Positions 50,341 through 57,870 of a stretch of 64,000 bases of DNA are shown in pieces. This DNA is from Streptomyces orinoci (GTDB taxonomy: Bacteria; Actinomycetota; Actinomycetes; Streptomycetales; Streptomycetaceae). Within the stretch, counting starts at the first letter, position 1; each line of letters starts with the position of its first letter. The stretch lies in the NCBI RefSeq assembly GCF_003121295.1, contig NZ_PHNC01000038.1, forward strand, positions 56,030 through 120,029. Reading direction: 5' to 3'. Position numbers and translations under genes: made by a program. The notes below the pieces were generated by a model. It was not told where the DNA came from. It searched no databases and worked only from the letters and a program-made list of their open reading frames with translations.

Positions 50341-50729
50341 GCGAGGAGGGCTCCTGGCTCGGCATCGGCGGGGCGCTGTGGGGTGTCGCTGACGGGGTGT
50401 CGCTGACGGGGTGTCGCTGCAAAAGGCACGCGAGGTACGCGGACGTACGGCGCCCGCACCGCGCGGTGCCGTAGGCCAGGATGCCAGCCGCCACCGACAT
50501 CCCGGCACCACCGCCCCGTGGTGGGCGTGCCCTGTCTCGCCCGCACATCCCCGGATTCACCCGCTTTGGGGACCAGTTGCCATGGGTTGAACGGGTTGAA
50601 CGAGTTGAGCGGGTTGGACCACTTCAACCGGATGGGCCGGATCACGCGGAAAAGTGCGCCGGCCACCACGACAACCCAGTTGAGCCGGCCGAACCGGAAG
50701 AGCTGGAAGAGCCGGGGCGCCCCAAGCAC
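50337..50729 (-). CDS. Candidate small membrane protein between recN and the GT4 gene
   Basis: 130-residue open frame starting GTG 9 bp after the recN stop and ending with TGA inside the GT4 start (GTGA). Residues about 6-45 are coding-like: third-position G+C is very high, and LNWVVVVAGALFRVI is a plausible membrane helix, followed by an Asn-Pro tripeptide repeat SNPLNSFNPFNPW. The rest is Pro/Arg-rich with poorer codon bias and overlies the 14-bp DNA repeats. It may be a short gene, a degraded gene, or chance. No family recognised. Confidence 0.35.
   Translation of the reverse strand: MLGAPRLFQLFRFGRLNWVVVVAGALFRVIRPIRLKWSNPLNSFNPFNPWQLVPKAGESGDVRARQGTPTTGRWCRDVGGGWHPGLRHRAVRAPYVRVPRVPFAATPRQRHPVSDTPQRPADAEPGALLA
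50380..50420. repeat. Three tandem 14-bp repeats GGGGTGTCGCTGAC
   Basis: Two perfect units (50380-50393, 50394-50407) and a third missing only its end (50408-50420), just upstream of the GT4 start. The unit length is not a multiple of three. Confidence 0.85.
50584..50619. repeat. Four tandem 9-bp repeats GGGTTGAAC
   Basis: GGGTTGAAC, GGGTTGAAC, GAGTTGAGC and GGGTTGGAC in direct order, followed by the inverted CTTCAACC. The 9-bp period is in frame with the minus-strand candidate ORF, where it encodes N-P/S-F/L/W triplets. Confidence 0.85.
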
Positions 50730-50738
50730 CCCGCCCGG

Positions 50739-52490
50739 CTACCCCACCGCCGCCCGCGCCGCCGCCAGCAACTCCTCCGCGTGCGCCCGGGCGAGCTGCG
50801 AGTCCTCCTGCCCGGCCAGCATCCGGGAGAGCTCGCGCACCCGGTCCTCGCCCTCCATGGCCTGCACCCCGCTGCGGGTCACCGAGCCGTCATGGGTCTT
50901 CTCCACCACCAGGTGCCGGTCGGCGAACGCGGCCACCTGCGGCAGGTGGGTGACCACCACCACCTGCGCGGACCGGGCCAGCCGGGCCAGCCGGCGGCCG
51001 ACCTCGACCGCCGCCTTGCCGCCCACGCCCGCGTCCACCTCGTCGAAGAGATAGGTGGGCACCGGATCGGAACCGGCGAAGACCACCTCCACCGCCAGCA
51101 TCACCCGGGACAGTTCACCGCCCGAGGCGCCCTTGGCGATGGGGCGCGGCTGGGCCCCCGGGTGCGGCGTGAGCAGCAGCTCCACCTCGTCCGCGCCGTG
51201 CGGCCCATAGGCCACTGCCCGGCCGCCGACCTCGATGCCGGCCTCCTCGTCCGCCACCTCGTTCTGCCGGATGGCGAAGCTCACCCGGGCGTGCGGCATG
51301 GCCAGTTCGGCCAGTTCCCCGGTGACCGCCGCGGCGAACCGTTTGGCCGCCTCCTCCCGGGCGTCGGTCAACTGCTGGGCCAGCGCGCCCAGTTCGGCGC
51401 GCAGCGCGGCGCGCTCGGCGGTCAGCTCGGCGATCCGGTCGTCATCGCCCTCCAGCTCGCCCAGCCGCGCGGCACTCCGCTCGGCCCAGGCCAGCACGGC
51501 GGTGATGCCCTCGCCGGTCTCGTCATATTTGCGGATGAGGTGGGTCAGGGCGGCCCGCCGTTCCTCCACGGCCGCCAGCCGCCGGGGGTCGGCGTCCAGG
51601 TCGGAGGCGTAACCGGCCAGATCGCCGGCCACATCGGAGAGCAGGATGCCGAGCTCGCCCAGCCGTTCGGCCAGCGCGGCCAGCGCCGGGTCATGGGAGC
51701 GTACGGTCTCCAGCGCGCGGTGCGCCCCGGCCACCAGGGTGGTGGCGTCCACCGCCTCCGGATCCTCCGGGTTGCCGGCCAGGGCGGCATGGGCGGCGTT
51801 GGCAGCGGAGGCCAGGGCCTCGGCATGGCCCAGCCGTTCGGCCTCGGCGGCGAGCTCGGTGTCCTCCCCGGGCAGCGGCTCGGCGGCGGCGATCTCCTCC
51901 AGCCCGAAGCGCAGCAGGTCGGCCTCCTGGGCGCGTTCCCGGGCCCGGGTGGTCAGCTCGGTCAGCTCGGCGGAGACGGCGCGCAGCCGGCGGTAGGCGT
52001 CGGTGTACTTCGCCAGGGGTACGGCCACCGCCTCGCCCGCATAGCGGTCCAGCGCCTGCCGCTGCCGGGCCGGACGCAGCAGCCCCTGCTGGTCGGTCTG
52101 ACCGTGCACCGCGACCAGCTCCTCGGCCAGCTCGCCCAGCAGCCCCACCGGTACGCTGCGGCCGCCCACATGGGCCCGGGAGCGCCCCTCGGCGGAGAGG
52201 GTCCGGCTGATCAGCAGGGTGCCGTCGTCCAGTTCGGCGCCGGCCTCCTCGGCCCGCAGGGCGACGGACGAGCGCTCGTTCACCGCCAGCCGCCCCTCGA
52301 CCACGGCGGACTTGGCGCCGACGCGCACCAGCGCCGGGTCGGCGCGACCGCCGAGCAGCAGCCCGAGGCTGGTCACGACCATGGTCTTGCCCGCCCCGGT
52401 CTCGCCGGTCACCGCGGTGAAACCGGGTGACAGCTCGACCACCGCGTCATCGATGACGCCCAAGGACCGGATCCGCATCTCCTCCAACAC
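50739..52490 (-). CDS. recN: DNA repair protein RecN
   Basis: 583 residues, SMC-like ATPase for double-strand-break repair. Walker A GETGAGKTMV near 30-40, long coiled-coil arms, ABC signature SGGELSRVMLA, and Walker B YLFDEVDAGVGG. GTG at 52490 gives VLEEMRIRSLGVIDD, aligned to the MLxxLxI start of RecN elsewhere; the internal ATG four codons on has GGAGG only 2 nt away. It is in the conserved tlyA-ppnK-recN neighbourhood, although an S41 gene on the other strand now separates it from the NAD kinase gene. Confidence 0.96.
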   Translation of the reverse strand: MLEEMRIRSLGVIDDAVVELSPGFTAVTGETGAGKTMVVTSLGLLLGGRADPALVRVGAKSAVVEGRLAVNERSSVALRAEEAGAELDDGTLLISRTLSAEGRSRAHVGGRSVPVGLLGELAEELVAVHGQTDQQGLLRPARQRQALDRYAGEAVAVPLAKYTDAYRRLRAVSAELTELTTRARERAQEADLLRFGLEEIAAAEPLPGEDTELAAEAERLGHAEALASAANAAHAALAGNPEDPEAVDATTLVAGAHRALETVRSHDPALAALAERLGELGILLSDVAGDLAGYASDLDADPRRLAAVEERRAALTHLIRKYDETGEGITAVLAWAERSAARLGELEGDDDRIAELTAERAALRAELGALAQQLTDAREEAAKRFAAAVTGELAELAMPHARVSFAIRQNEVADEEAGIEVGGRAVAYGPHGADEVELLLTPHPGAQPRPIAKGASGGELSRVMLAVEVVFAGSDPVPTYLFDEVDAGVGGKAAVEVGRRLARLARSAQVVVVTHLPQVAAFADRHLVVEKTHDGSVTRSGVQAMEGEDRVRELSRMLAGQEDSQLARAHAEELLAAARAAVG

Positions 52491-52623
52491 GGATACGACC
52501 ATACGAGGTCCCGGGCCGCCCTTGCGACGGCCTCCCCCACCGACCGCCCTGGGGACAGCACCACCACCGGTCCGGGTGACCGCTCCATGGCGCGGTCCCC
52601 GGGGCGCGGACCAGGCTGGAACG

Positions 52624-54015
52624 GTGAAGCCAGGCATCCGTACCGTCACCCTCCTGCTGGCCACCGCCCTCGCCCTCACCGGCACCGGCAGCGCCTCCGG
52701 CGCCCCCGCCGACTCCGGCGCCCTGGACGGGCTCTGGCGCACGGACGGCTATGGCACCCTCGTCGCCATCGACCACGGCGGCCACCGGCTGCGCACCTAT
52801 GAGACCACCGCCCTTGGCTGCCTGCCCGGCGCCACGGACGCCACCGGCACCGGTTCGGGCCGGTTCCGGCAGCCGGGCGAGCCGGATCTCACCGTACGGC
52901 CGGACGGTCCCGGCCGCGCCCGGCTGGCCTTCGACGACGACGCCGGCCACCGCACCCTGCTGCGGACCCGCTCTGCGCCCAAGGACTGCGCGGGCCGCCC
53001 CGACCACGATCCCCGCCACATCTTCGATGTCTTCTGGCAGACCTTTGCCGAGAACTACCCCTTCTTCGCCGCCAGGAAGACCGACTGGACCGCGGTTCGT
53101 GACCGTTTCCGCCCACAAGTGACCGCCAAGACCACCGAGGACCAGCTCTTCGCCATCCTCCGGCAGATGATCGAACCCCTCCGGGACGGCCACACCTACC
53201 TCGACGCCGGCCCCGGCCGCCGCTTCTCCGGCCATCGGGCGGACACCGAGCTTCCCACCCCCGCCTCCATCGCCCGGATCGACCGGGCGGTGGCCGAGAG
53301 CGTCGGCGTCCCACTGCGCCGGTGGGCCCGGGGCGCCCTCTCCTACGCCGACCTTCCGGACGGCACCGGATATCTGCGGATCACCCGGTTCACCGGCTAT
53401 GCGGACAAGGGCGGCTTCCCGGCGGACATGGCCGAACTGGACCGCGCCCTGGACGAGATCCTCACCCCGGCCCGCACCAGCGGCCCCCGGGCGCTGCGCG
53501 GCCTGATCCTCGATCTGCGCTTCAATGGCGGCGGTTCGGACCGGCTGGCGCTGCGGGTGGCCCAGCGGCTCACGGACCGCCCGTACACCGCCTACGCCAA
53601 GCGGGCCCGCAACGACCCCCGTGACCCCCGCCGCTTCACCATCCCCGAGCCCATCCATGTCACCCCGCGCCCGGGCCCCCGCTTCACCGGCCCCCTGGCC
53701 GTGCTCACCGGCCGGCTGACCATCAGCGCCGGTGAGACCTTCACCCAGGCCCTGATGTCCCGCGCCCCGGCCCCCGTCCGCATCGGTGAGAACACCCAGG
53801 GGCTCTTCTCCGACATCCTGGACCGCCACCTCCCCAACGGCTGGACCTTCGGCCTGCCCAACGAGGAGTACCTGACCCCGGCGACCCACCGCACCTACGA
53901 CATCACCGGCATCCCGCCCCATATCGCGGTCCCGGTCTTCACGGACGAGGAGTTCGCCCACCACCACGATTCGGCCCTGGCCCAGGCCCGAAAACTCCTC
54001 CGGTCCACCCCTTAG
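52624..54015 (+). CDS. Secreted S41-family peptidase (tricorn/CtpA-like)
   Basis: 463 residues with a signal peptide (LLLATALALTGTGSASGA, about 9-27). The C-terminal S41 catalytic domain has the DLRFNGGGSD strand-loop and the nucleophile in LTISAGETFTQAL (Ser368). No PDZ domain is evident, as in the retinoid-binding-protein-like S41B group, which processes peptides after hydrophobic residues. GTG at 52624 follows GGAACG. The stop TAG at 54013-54015 sits at the first bases of a dispersed repeat. It is divergent from recN. Confidence 0.85.
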   Translation: MKPGIRTVTLLLATALALTGTGSASGAPADSGALDGLWRTDGYGTLVAIDHGGHRLRTYETTALGCLPGATDATGTGSGRFRQPGEPDLTVRPDGPGRARLAFDDDAGHRTLLRTRSAPKDCAGRPDHDPRHIFDVFWQTFAENYPFFAARKTDWTAVRDRFRPQVTAKTTEDQLFAILRQMIEPLRDGHTYLDAGPGRRFSGHRADTELPTPASIARIDRAVAESVGVPLRRWARGALSYADLPDGTGYLRITRFTGYADKGGFPADMAELDRALDEILTPARTSGPRALRGLILDLRFNGGGSDRLALRVAQRLTDRPYTAYAKRARNDPRDPRRFTIPEPIHVTPRPGPRFTGPLAVLTGRLTISAGETFTQALMSRAPAPVRIGENTQGLFSDILDRHLPNGWTFGLPNEEYLTPATHRTYDITGIPPHIAVPVFTDEEFAHHHDSALAQARKLLRSTP

Positions 54016-54063
54016 GGGCGCGGGGAACTGCGCGACCAGCCACAGACAACCCGCACCCGAAAG
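54014..54063 (+). repeat. Dispersed 3' repeat, copy A
   Basis: AGGGGCGCGGGGAACTGCG followed by CGACCAGCCAC and CCCGCACCCGAAAG. It begins within the stop codon of the S41 gene, in its sense direction, and lies between convergent genes. Same family as copies at 56460, 56530, 56597 and (inverted) 56701. Confidence 0.9.
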
Positions 54064-54078
54064 CGCCACCGCCAAGAT

Positions 54079-55017
54079 CTAGTGCGGCGCCCCCCGCCAC
54101 CCAGCCACCGGCAACGCGAACTTGGCCACCAGCCGGTCGGTGAACGACGCATGGTGCAGCCGGGCGAGCCGCACCGGCACCGCCCCCCGCCGCACCTCCA
54201 CCCGTGCCCCCGCGGGCAGTTCAATGGTCCGCCGCCCGTCACACCACAGCACCCCATTCGGCGTCTGCGGCTGAACCTCCACCGCCAGCACCGAATCCGG
54301 CGCTGTCACCAGCGGCTTGGCGAACAACGCATGCGCGCTGATCGGCACCATCAGCAGCGCCTCCACCTCCGGCCACACCACCGGCCCCCCGGCCGAAAAG
54401 GCATAAGCGGTCGATCCGGTCGGAGTGGCACACACCACCCCGTCACCGCCGAAGCGGGACACCGGACGGCCGTCCACCTCGGTGACCACCTCCAACAGCC
54501 GCTCCCGGGCCGCCTTTTCCACCGAGGCCTCGTTCAACGCCCAGTCGGTGTGCACCACATGACCGTCCGTGCGCACCAGCACATCGAGGGTCATCCGCTC
54601 CTCGACCTCATAGGCCCGGGTGACCACCCGGTCAACGACCTTGTCCAGATCGTCCCGTTCGGCCTCGGCCAGAAAGCCCACCCGCCCCAGGTTGACGCCC
54701 AGCAGCGGCACCCCGGAGCGCCGGGCGAACTCCGCCCCCCGCAGCAGGGTGCCATCGCCGCCGAGCACCACCAGCAGCTCACAGCCCTCCAGCACATCCG
54801 GGTTCCCCGGACCGGCCTCCACCCGCTCCACCGAGGAGGGCAGCGGCAGGTCGGCGGCCTCCTCGGCCAGCACCCGTACTCCGATGCCACAGCGCAGCAG
54901 CCCCTGGACAACCAGTTCCGCACTGCGGATGGCCGCCGGACGCCCGGTGTGGGCCAGCAGGAAGACGGTCCGTCTCCCCGTCGCCGACGCTTGCGGTGTT
55001 GCTTCTGTAGTGGTCAA
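54079..55017 (-). CDS. ppnK: NAD kinase
   Basis: 312 residues. ATP/NAD kinase motifs: VVLGGDGTLLRGAEFARRSG (GGDG), the NE motif LNEASVEKAAR, and ATPTGSTAYAFSAGGP. It phosphorylates NAD to NADP. The start is TTG at 55017 with GGAGG 7 nt upstream; it overlaps the tlyA stop (TTGA), so the pair is coupled. The order tlyA-ppnK-recN is conserved in bacteria. A repeat copy lies between its stop and the convergent S41 gene. Confidence 0.96.
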   Translation of the reverse strand: MTTTEATPQASATGRRTVFLLAHTGRPAAIRSAELVVQGLLRCGIGVRVLAEEAADLPLPSSVERVEAGPGNPDVLEGCELLVVLGGDGTLLRGAEFARRSGVPLLGVNLGRVGFLAEAERDDLDKVVDRVVTRAYEVEERMTLDVLVRTDGHVVHTDWALNEASVEKAARERLLEVVTEVDGRPVSRFGGDGVVCATPTGSTAYAFSAGGPVVWPEVEALLMVPISAHALFAKPLVTAPDSVLAVEVQPQTPNGVLWCDGRRTIELPAGARVEVRRGAVPVRLARLHHASFTDRLVAKFALPVAGWRGAPH

Positions 55018-55826
55018 CGGGGCCCCTCCGCCACTGCACGGTCAACGTCCGCCGGGTCCAGTTCCGGTGCACCGGCGCGCAGCCACAGAAAGTACTCGAC
55101 GTTACCCGACGGCCCCGGCAGCGGGCTGGCGGTCACCCCCAGCACGCCCAGCCCCAGCCCGGCCGCCTGCCCGGCCACCGTGCGCACCGCCTCGGCCCGC
55201 AGCTCGGCGCTGCGCACCACGCCTCCGCTGCCCAGCCGCTCCTTGCCCACCTCGAACTGCGGCTTGACCATCAGCACCAGGTCGGCGTCGGGCGCGGCAC
55301 ACCGCACCAGCGCGGGCAGCACCAGCCCCAGCGGAATGAACGACAGATCGCCCACCACCAGATCGACCGGCCGCCCGTCGATCTGCTCCAAGGTCAACTC
55401 CCGCACATTGGTACGGTCCTTGACGATCACCCGCTCGTCGCTCTGCAGCGACCAGGCCAGCTGCCCGTAGCCCACGTCCACCGCCACCACCTCGGCAGCC
55501 CCGGCACGCAGCAGCACATCGGTGAAGCCGCCGGTCGAGGCGCCCGCGTCCAGCGCCCGCCGCCCCGCCACCCGCAGCCCGCGCGGCACAAAGGCGGCCA
55601 GCGCACCGGCCAGCTTGTGCCCGCCCCGGGAGACATAGTCCGGGTCGCTGTCGTCCTGGACGACCACCAGCGCCGCGCTGGTCTCCACCTGGGTAGCGGG
55701 CTTGGTGGCCTTGGCGCCGCCGACGGTCACCCGCCCCGCGGCGATCAGCTGGCTGGCATGCTCCCGCGAGCGGGCCAGCTTGCGGCGCACCAGCTCCGCG
55801 TCGAGTCGGCGGCGGGTCACTGCCAC
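55014..55826 (-). CDS. tlyA: TlyA-type rRNA 2'-O-methyltransferase
   Basis: 270 residues. An N-terminal S4 domain (RRLDAELVRRKLARSREHASQLIAAGRVTVGG) and an FtsJ/RrmJ-like methyltransferase domain with the SAM loop ALDAGASTGGFTDVLLRAGA. TlyA methylates 16S C1409 and 23S C1920 and sets capreomycin sensitivity in mycobacteria. GTG at 55826 has AGGAG 11 nt upstream. It follows a 75-residue gene by 7 bp and is coupled to ppnK (TTGA). Confidence 0.95.
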   Translation of the reverse strand: MAVTRRRLDAELVRRKLARSREHASQLIAAGRVTVGGAKATKPATQVETSAALVVVQDDSDPDYVSRGGHKLAGALAAFVPRGLRVAGRRALDAGASTGGFTDVLLRAGAAEVVAVDVGYGQLAWSLQSDERVIVKDRTNVRELTLEQIDGRPVDLVVGDLSFIPLGLVLPALVRCAAPDADLVLMVKPQFEVGKERLGSGGVVRSAELRAEAVRTVAGQAAGLGLGVLGVTASPLPGPSGNVEYFLWLRAGAPELDPADVDRAVAEGPR

Positions 55827-55833
55827 GTGCGGT

Positions 55834-56061
55834 TCAGCTCCTGAGGTCGTACGGACGGGCCGGGGCACCCCCGGCCTGGACGGAGGGACGGTCCAGCGCT
55901 GCCAGCGCCTCGCGCAGCCCCCTGTGTACATCCTCGTACACCTCGAGGTGGCCGCCGACGTCGAGGTGGTCGGCATCGGCGAGACGCACCAGCTGTGCGT
56001 CCACATCGGCATTGCCGGTGGGCGTCCGCTCGACGCCCAGGCCCTGGTTCGGCTCGGTCAT
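55834..56061 (-). CDS. Small conserved hypothetical protein upstream of tlyA
   Basis: 75 residues. It starts MTEPNQGLGVERTPTGNADVDAQLVRLADADHLDV and continues GHLEVYEDVHRGLREALAAL. High third-position G+C and a 7-bp gap to tlyA support it as a real gene. It is hydrophilic with amphipathic helices and no known motif. ATG at 56061 has GGGA just upstream. I recall similar short genes before tlyA in Streptomyces; function unknown. It is divergent from the SCP2 gene by 39 bp. Confidence 0.8.
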   Translation of the reverse strand: MTEPNQGLGVERTPTGNADVDAQLVRLADADHLDVGGHLEVYEDVHRGLREALAALDRPSVQAGGAPARPYDLRS

Positions 56062-56100
56062 GGTCCCGACGCTACCTTGACCGGTGTACCGTCCAGGGCA

Positions 56101-56448
56101 ATGGCGACCACCGAGGAGTGCCTGGGCGCACTGGACCGACTGGCGGAGAACCTGGCCACGGCCGACGAGCGGCTCCGCGGCGCCGCCATGCTCGACCGCT
56201 CGCTCAGCTGCCATGTGACCGACCTCGATGTCACCTTTGTCGGCCATCTCAGGGAGGGCCACCTCAGAGAGGTACGCACCGTCCACGGCCTCCCCGAACG
56301 GCGTGCCGAGATCGGCCTGGAGCTGACCAGCGACGACCTGATCGCCCTGGTGGACGGCCGCCTCAACTTCGCCCGCGCGTGGGCCTCCGGCCAAGTCCGC
56401 CTCCAAGCGGGCCTACGCGACATCCTCCGCCTGCGCTCCCTGTTCTAG
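56101..56448 (+). CDS. SCP2 sterol-binding-domain-like protein
   Basis: 115 residues, essentially one SCP2 domain. It has ERLRGAAMLDRSLSCHVTDL, then ELTSDDLIALVDGRLNFARAWASGQVRLQAGLRDILRL, the typical C-terminal SCP2 pattern of a helix that closes a lipid cavity. It probably binds a hydrophobic ligand; the ligand is unknown. ATG at 56101 follows CCAGGGCA. It is divergent from the tlyA-side small gene, and three repeat copies follow its stop. Confidence 0.85.
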   Translation: MATTEECLGALDRLAENLATADERLRGAAMLDRSLSCHVTDLDVTFVGHLREGHLREVRTVHGLPERRAEIGLELTSDDLIALVDGRLNFARAWASGQVRLQAGLRDILRLRSLF

Positions 56449-56459
56449 AGCGCCCCGCC

Positions 56460-56514
56460 AGGGGCGCGGGGGAACTGCGCGACCAGCCACCGACCACCCG
56501 CACCCGAAAACGAA
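56460..56514 (+). repeat. Dispersed 3' repeat, copy B
   Basis: Begins AGGGGCGCGGGGGAACTGCG, 12 bp after the SCP2 stop; one extra G relative to the other copies. Ends in CCCGCACCCGAAAACGAA. Confidence 0.9.
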
Positions 56515-56529
56515 CCGGGACACCCCCTC

Positions 56530-56585
56530 AGGGGCGCGGGGAACTGCGCGACCAGCCACCACGCGCCCGCACCCGAAAACGAAAC
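56530..56585 (+). repeat. Dispersed 3' repeat, copy C
   Basis: Direct copy 70 bp after copy B; core AGGGGCGCGGGGAACTGCG unchanged, 3' part CCCGCACCCGAAAACGAAAC. Confidence 0.9.
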
Positions 56586-56596
56586 GACACGCCCCC

Positions 56597-56646
56597 AGGG
56601 GCGCGGGGAACTGCGCGAACAACCACAGCCGGCCCGCACCCGAGAG
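56597..56646 (+). repeat. Dispersed 3' repeat, copy D
   Basis: Third direct copy, 67 bp after copy C; drift is visible in the middle (GAACAACCACAGCCGG) while the 5' core is kept. Confidence 0.88.
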
Positions 56647-56700
56647 GAAACCCACGCCCCGGGGGCGGAGGCATCACGACCGGGCCAAAGGCCGTCCCGG

Positions 56701-56730
56701 GCCGATCACGCAGTTCCCCGCGCCCCCCTA
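56701..56730 (-). repeat. Dispersed 3' repeat, inverted copy E
   Basis: Minus strand reads TAGGGGGGCGCGGGGAACTG then CGTGATCGGC, ending 24 bp beyond the HAD gene stop. It has the same sense orientation relative to its gene as copies A-D. Confidence 0.85.
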
Positions 56731-56754
56731 AGGGTGCACGCGGCACCGAAGCCC

Positions 56755-57795
56755 TCAGCCCAGCGTCCGCAACCCCAGCCGATCCAGCGCCTTCCCCGCC
56801 TCCAGCCCACACGAGCCCTCACCCGCCGCCGTCCAGGCCACCGCACACAGCGCCCGTAGCCCGTCAACCGGCCGCCCGTCGCCCTCCAGGGCAAGCTCTC
56901 CGCCGTCCGCCGAAGCGGTCCACCCGCCACAGGCGAACCCCTCCCCCGCCGGCGACACCACCGGCTGCGGCTCCAGCAGCCCCCGTAGGTCCTCCGCCAC
57001 ATAGGTCGGCCGATGCCGCGGCTCCGCGGCCAGCAGAACCGCCGGCGTGGTCACCCCGGTGAGCACCAGCAGCGAGTCCACCCCGCCCGCGTACGCCCCC
57101 TCGATGTCCGTGTCCAGCCGGTCCCCGACCACCAGCGGCCGCCGCGCCCCGGTCCGCAGCACCGTTTCCCGGTGCATCGGCGGCAACGGCTTGCCCGCCA
57201 CCCGCGGCTCACCGCCCGTGGCGATCCGTACCACCTCCACCGCGGCCCCGTTCCCCGGCGCGATCCCCCGAGCGCCGGGGATGGTCAGATCCCGGTTGGA
57301 GGCGAACCACGGCACCCCCCGGCGCACCGCATAGGACGCCTCCATCAGCCGGGACCAGGGCATGTCCGGCCCGCCGTACCCCTGGACGACCGCCGCCGGA
57401 TCGTCGTCCGCCGAATCCACCGGCACCAGCCCGCGCTCCCGCAGCGCGACCCGCAGCCCCTCCCCGCCGACCACCAACACCCGGGACCCGCTGGGCAGTT
57501 CATCGGCGATCAGCCGGGCCACCGCCTGCGCGGAGGTGATCACATCACCGGCCTCGGCCGGTATCCCCAGCTCGGTGAGGTGCCCGGCCACCGCCTCCGG
57601 CGTACGCAGCGCATTGTTGGTCACATAGGCGAGCCGCATCCCGCCGGACCGGGCCGCCGCCAGGGAGTCCACTGCGTGCTCGATGGCCGCCCCGCCCGCG
57701 TACACCACACCGTCCAGGTCAAGCAGCGCGGTGTCATAGGCCGTGCTGAGCGGCGATTCACTGCCATCGGTCCGGGTACGGACGCCTTCGCTCAT
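56755..57795 (-). CDS. HAD-superfamily phosphatase, NagD-like
   Basis: 346 residues. HAD motif I DLDGVVYAGG, motif II with YVTNNALRTPEAVAGHL, and motif IV GDRLDTDIEGAYAGG. A C2 cap between them fits NagD-type sugar-phosphate or 4-nitrophenylphosphate phosphatases. The order HAD-(small gene)-tlyA-ppnK-recN matches Rv1692-Rv1696 of mycobacteria. ATG at 57795 has AGGAG 11 nt upstream; a longer frame exists. The last about 55 residues are Gly/Ala/Glu-rich. It is divergent from the DUF1015 gene. Confidence 0.88.
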   Translation of the reverse strand: MSEGVRTRTDGSESPLSTAYDTALLDLDGVVYAGGAAIEHAVDSLAAARSGGMRLAYVTNNALRTPEAVAGHLTELGIPAEAGDVITSAQAVARLIADELPSGSRVLVVGGEGLRVALRERGLVPVDSADDDPAAVVQGYGGPDMPWSRLMEASYAVRRGVPWFASNRDLTIPGARGIAPGNGAAVEVVRIATGGEPRVAGKPLPPMHRETVLRTGARRPLVVGDRLDTDIEGAYAGGVDSLLVLTGVTTPAVLLAAEPRHRPTYVAEDLRGLLEPQPVVSPAGEGFACGGWTASADGGELALEGDGRPVDGLRALCAVAWTAAGEGSCGLEAGKALDRLGLRTLG

Positions 57796-57870
57796 GCGAG
57801 GTTCGCTCCTTGTGCTGTTCATCTCTCTTTGGATCATTGCTCATCCGGCCATGGGACATAACATTTCCCA

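Larger units (their letters stand above)
50341..50738. other. recN-GT4 spacer with two tandem repeats
   Basis: About 400 bp without a confidently assigned gene apart from the candidate frame 50337-50729. It holds a 9-bp repeat array (50584-50619) and a 14-bp repeat array (50380-50420), which are unlike anything else in the window. Confidence 0.55.
56449..56754. other. Convergent SCP2/HAD spacer made largely of dispersed repeats
   Basis: About 306 bp that holds three direct copies and one inverted copy of the repeat. No gene is credible here; open frames through it are repeats. Confidence 0.75.
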
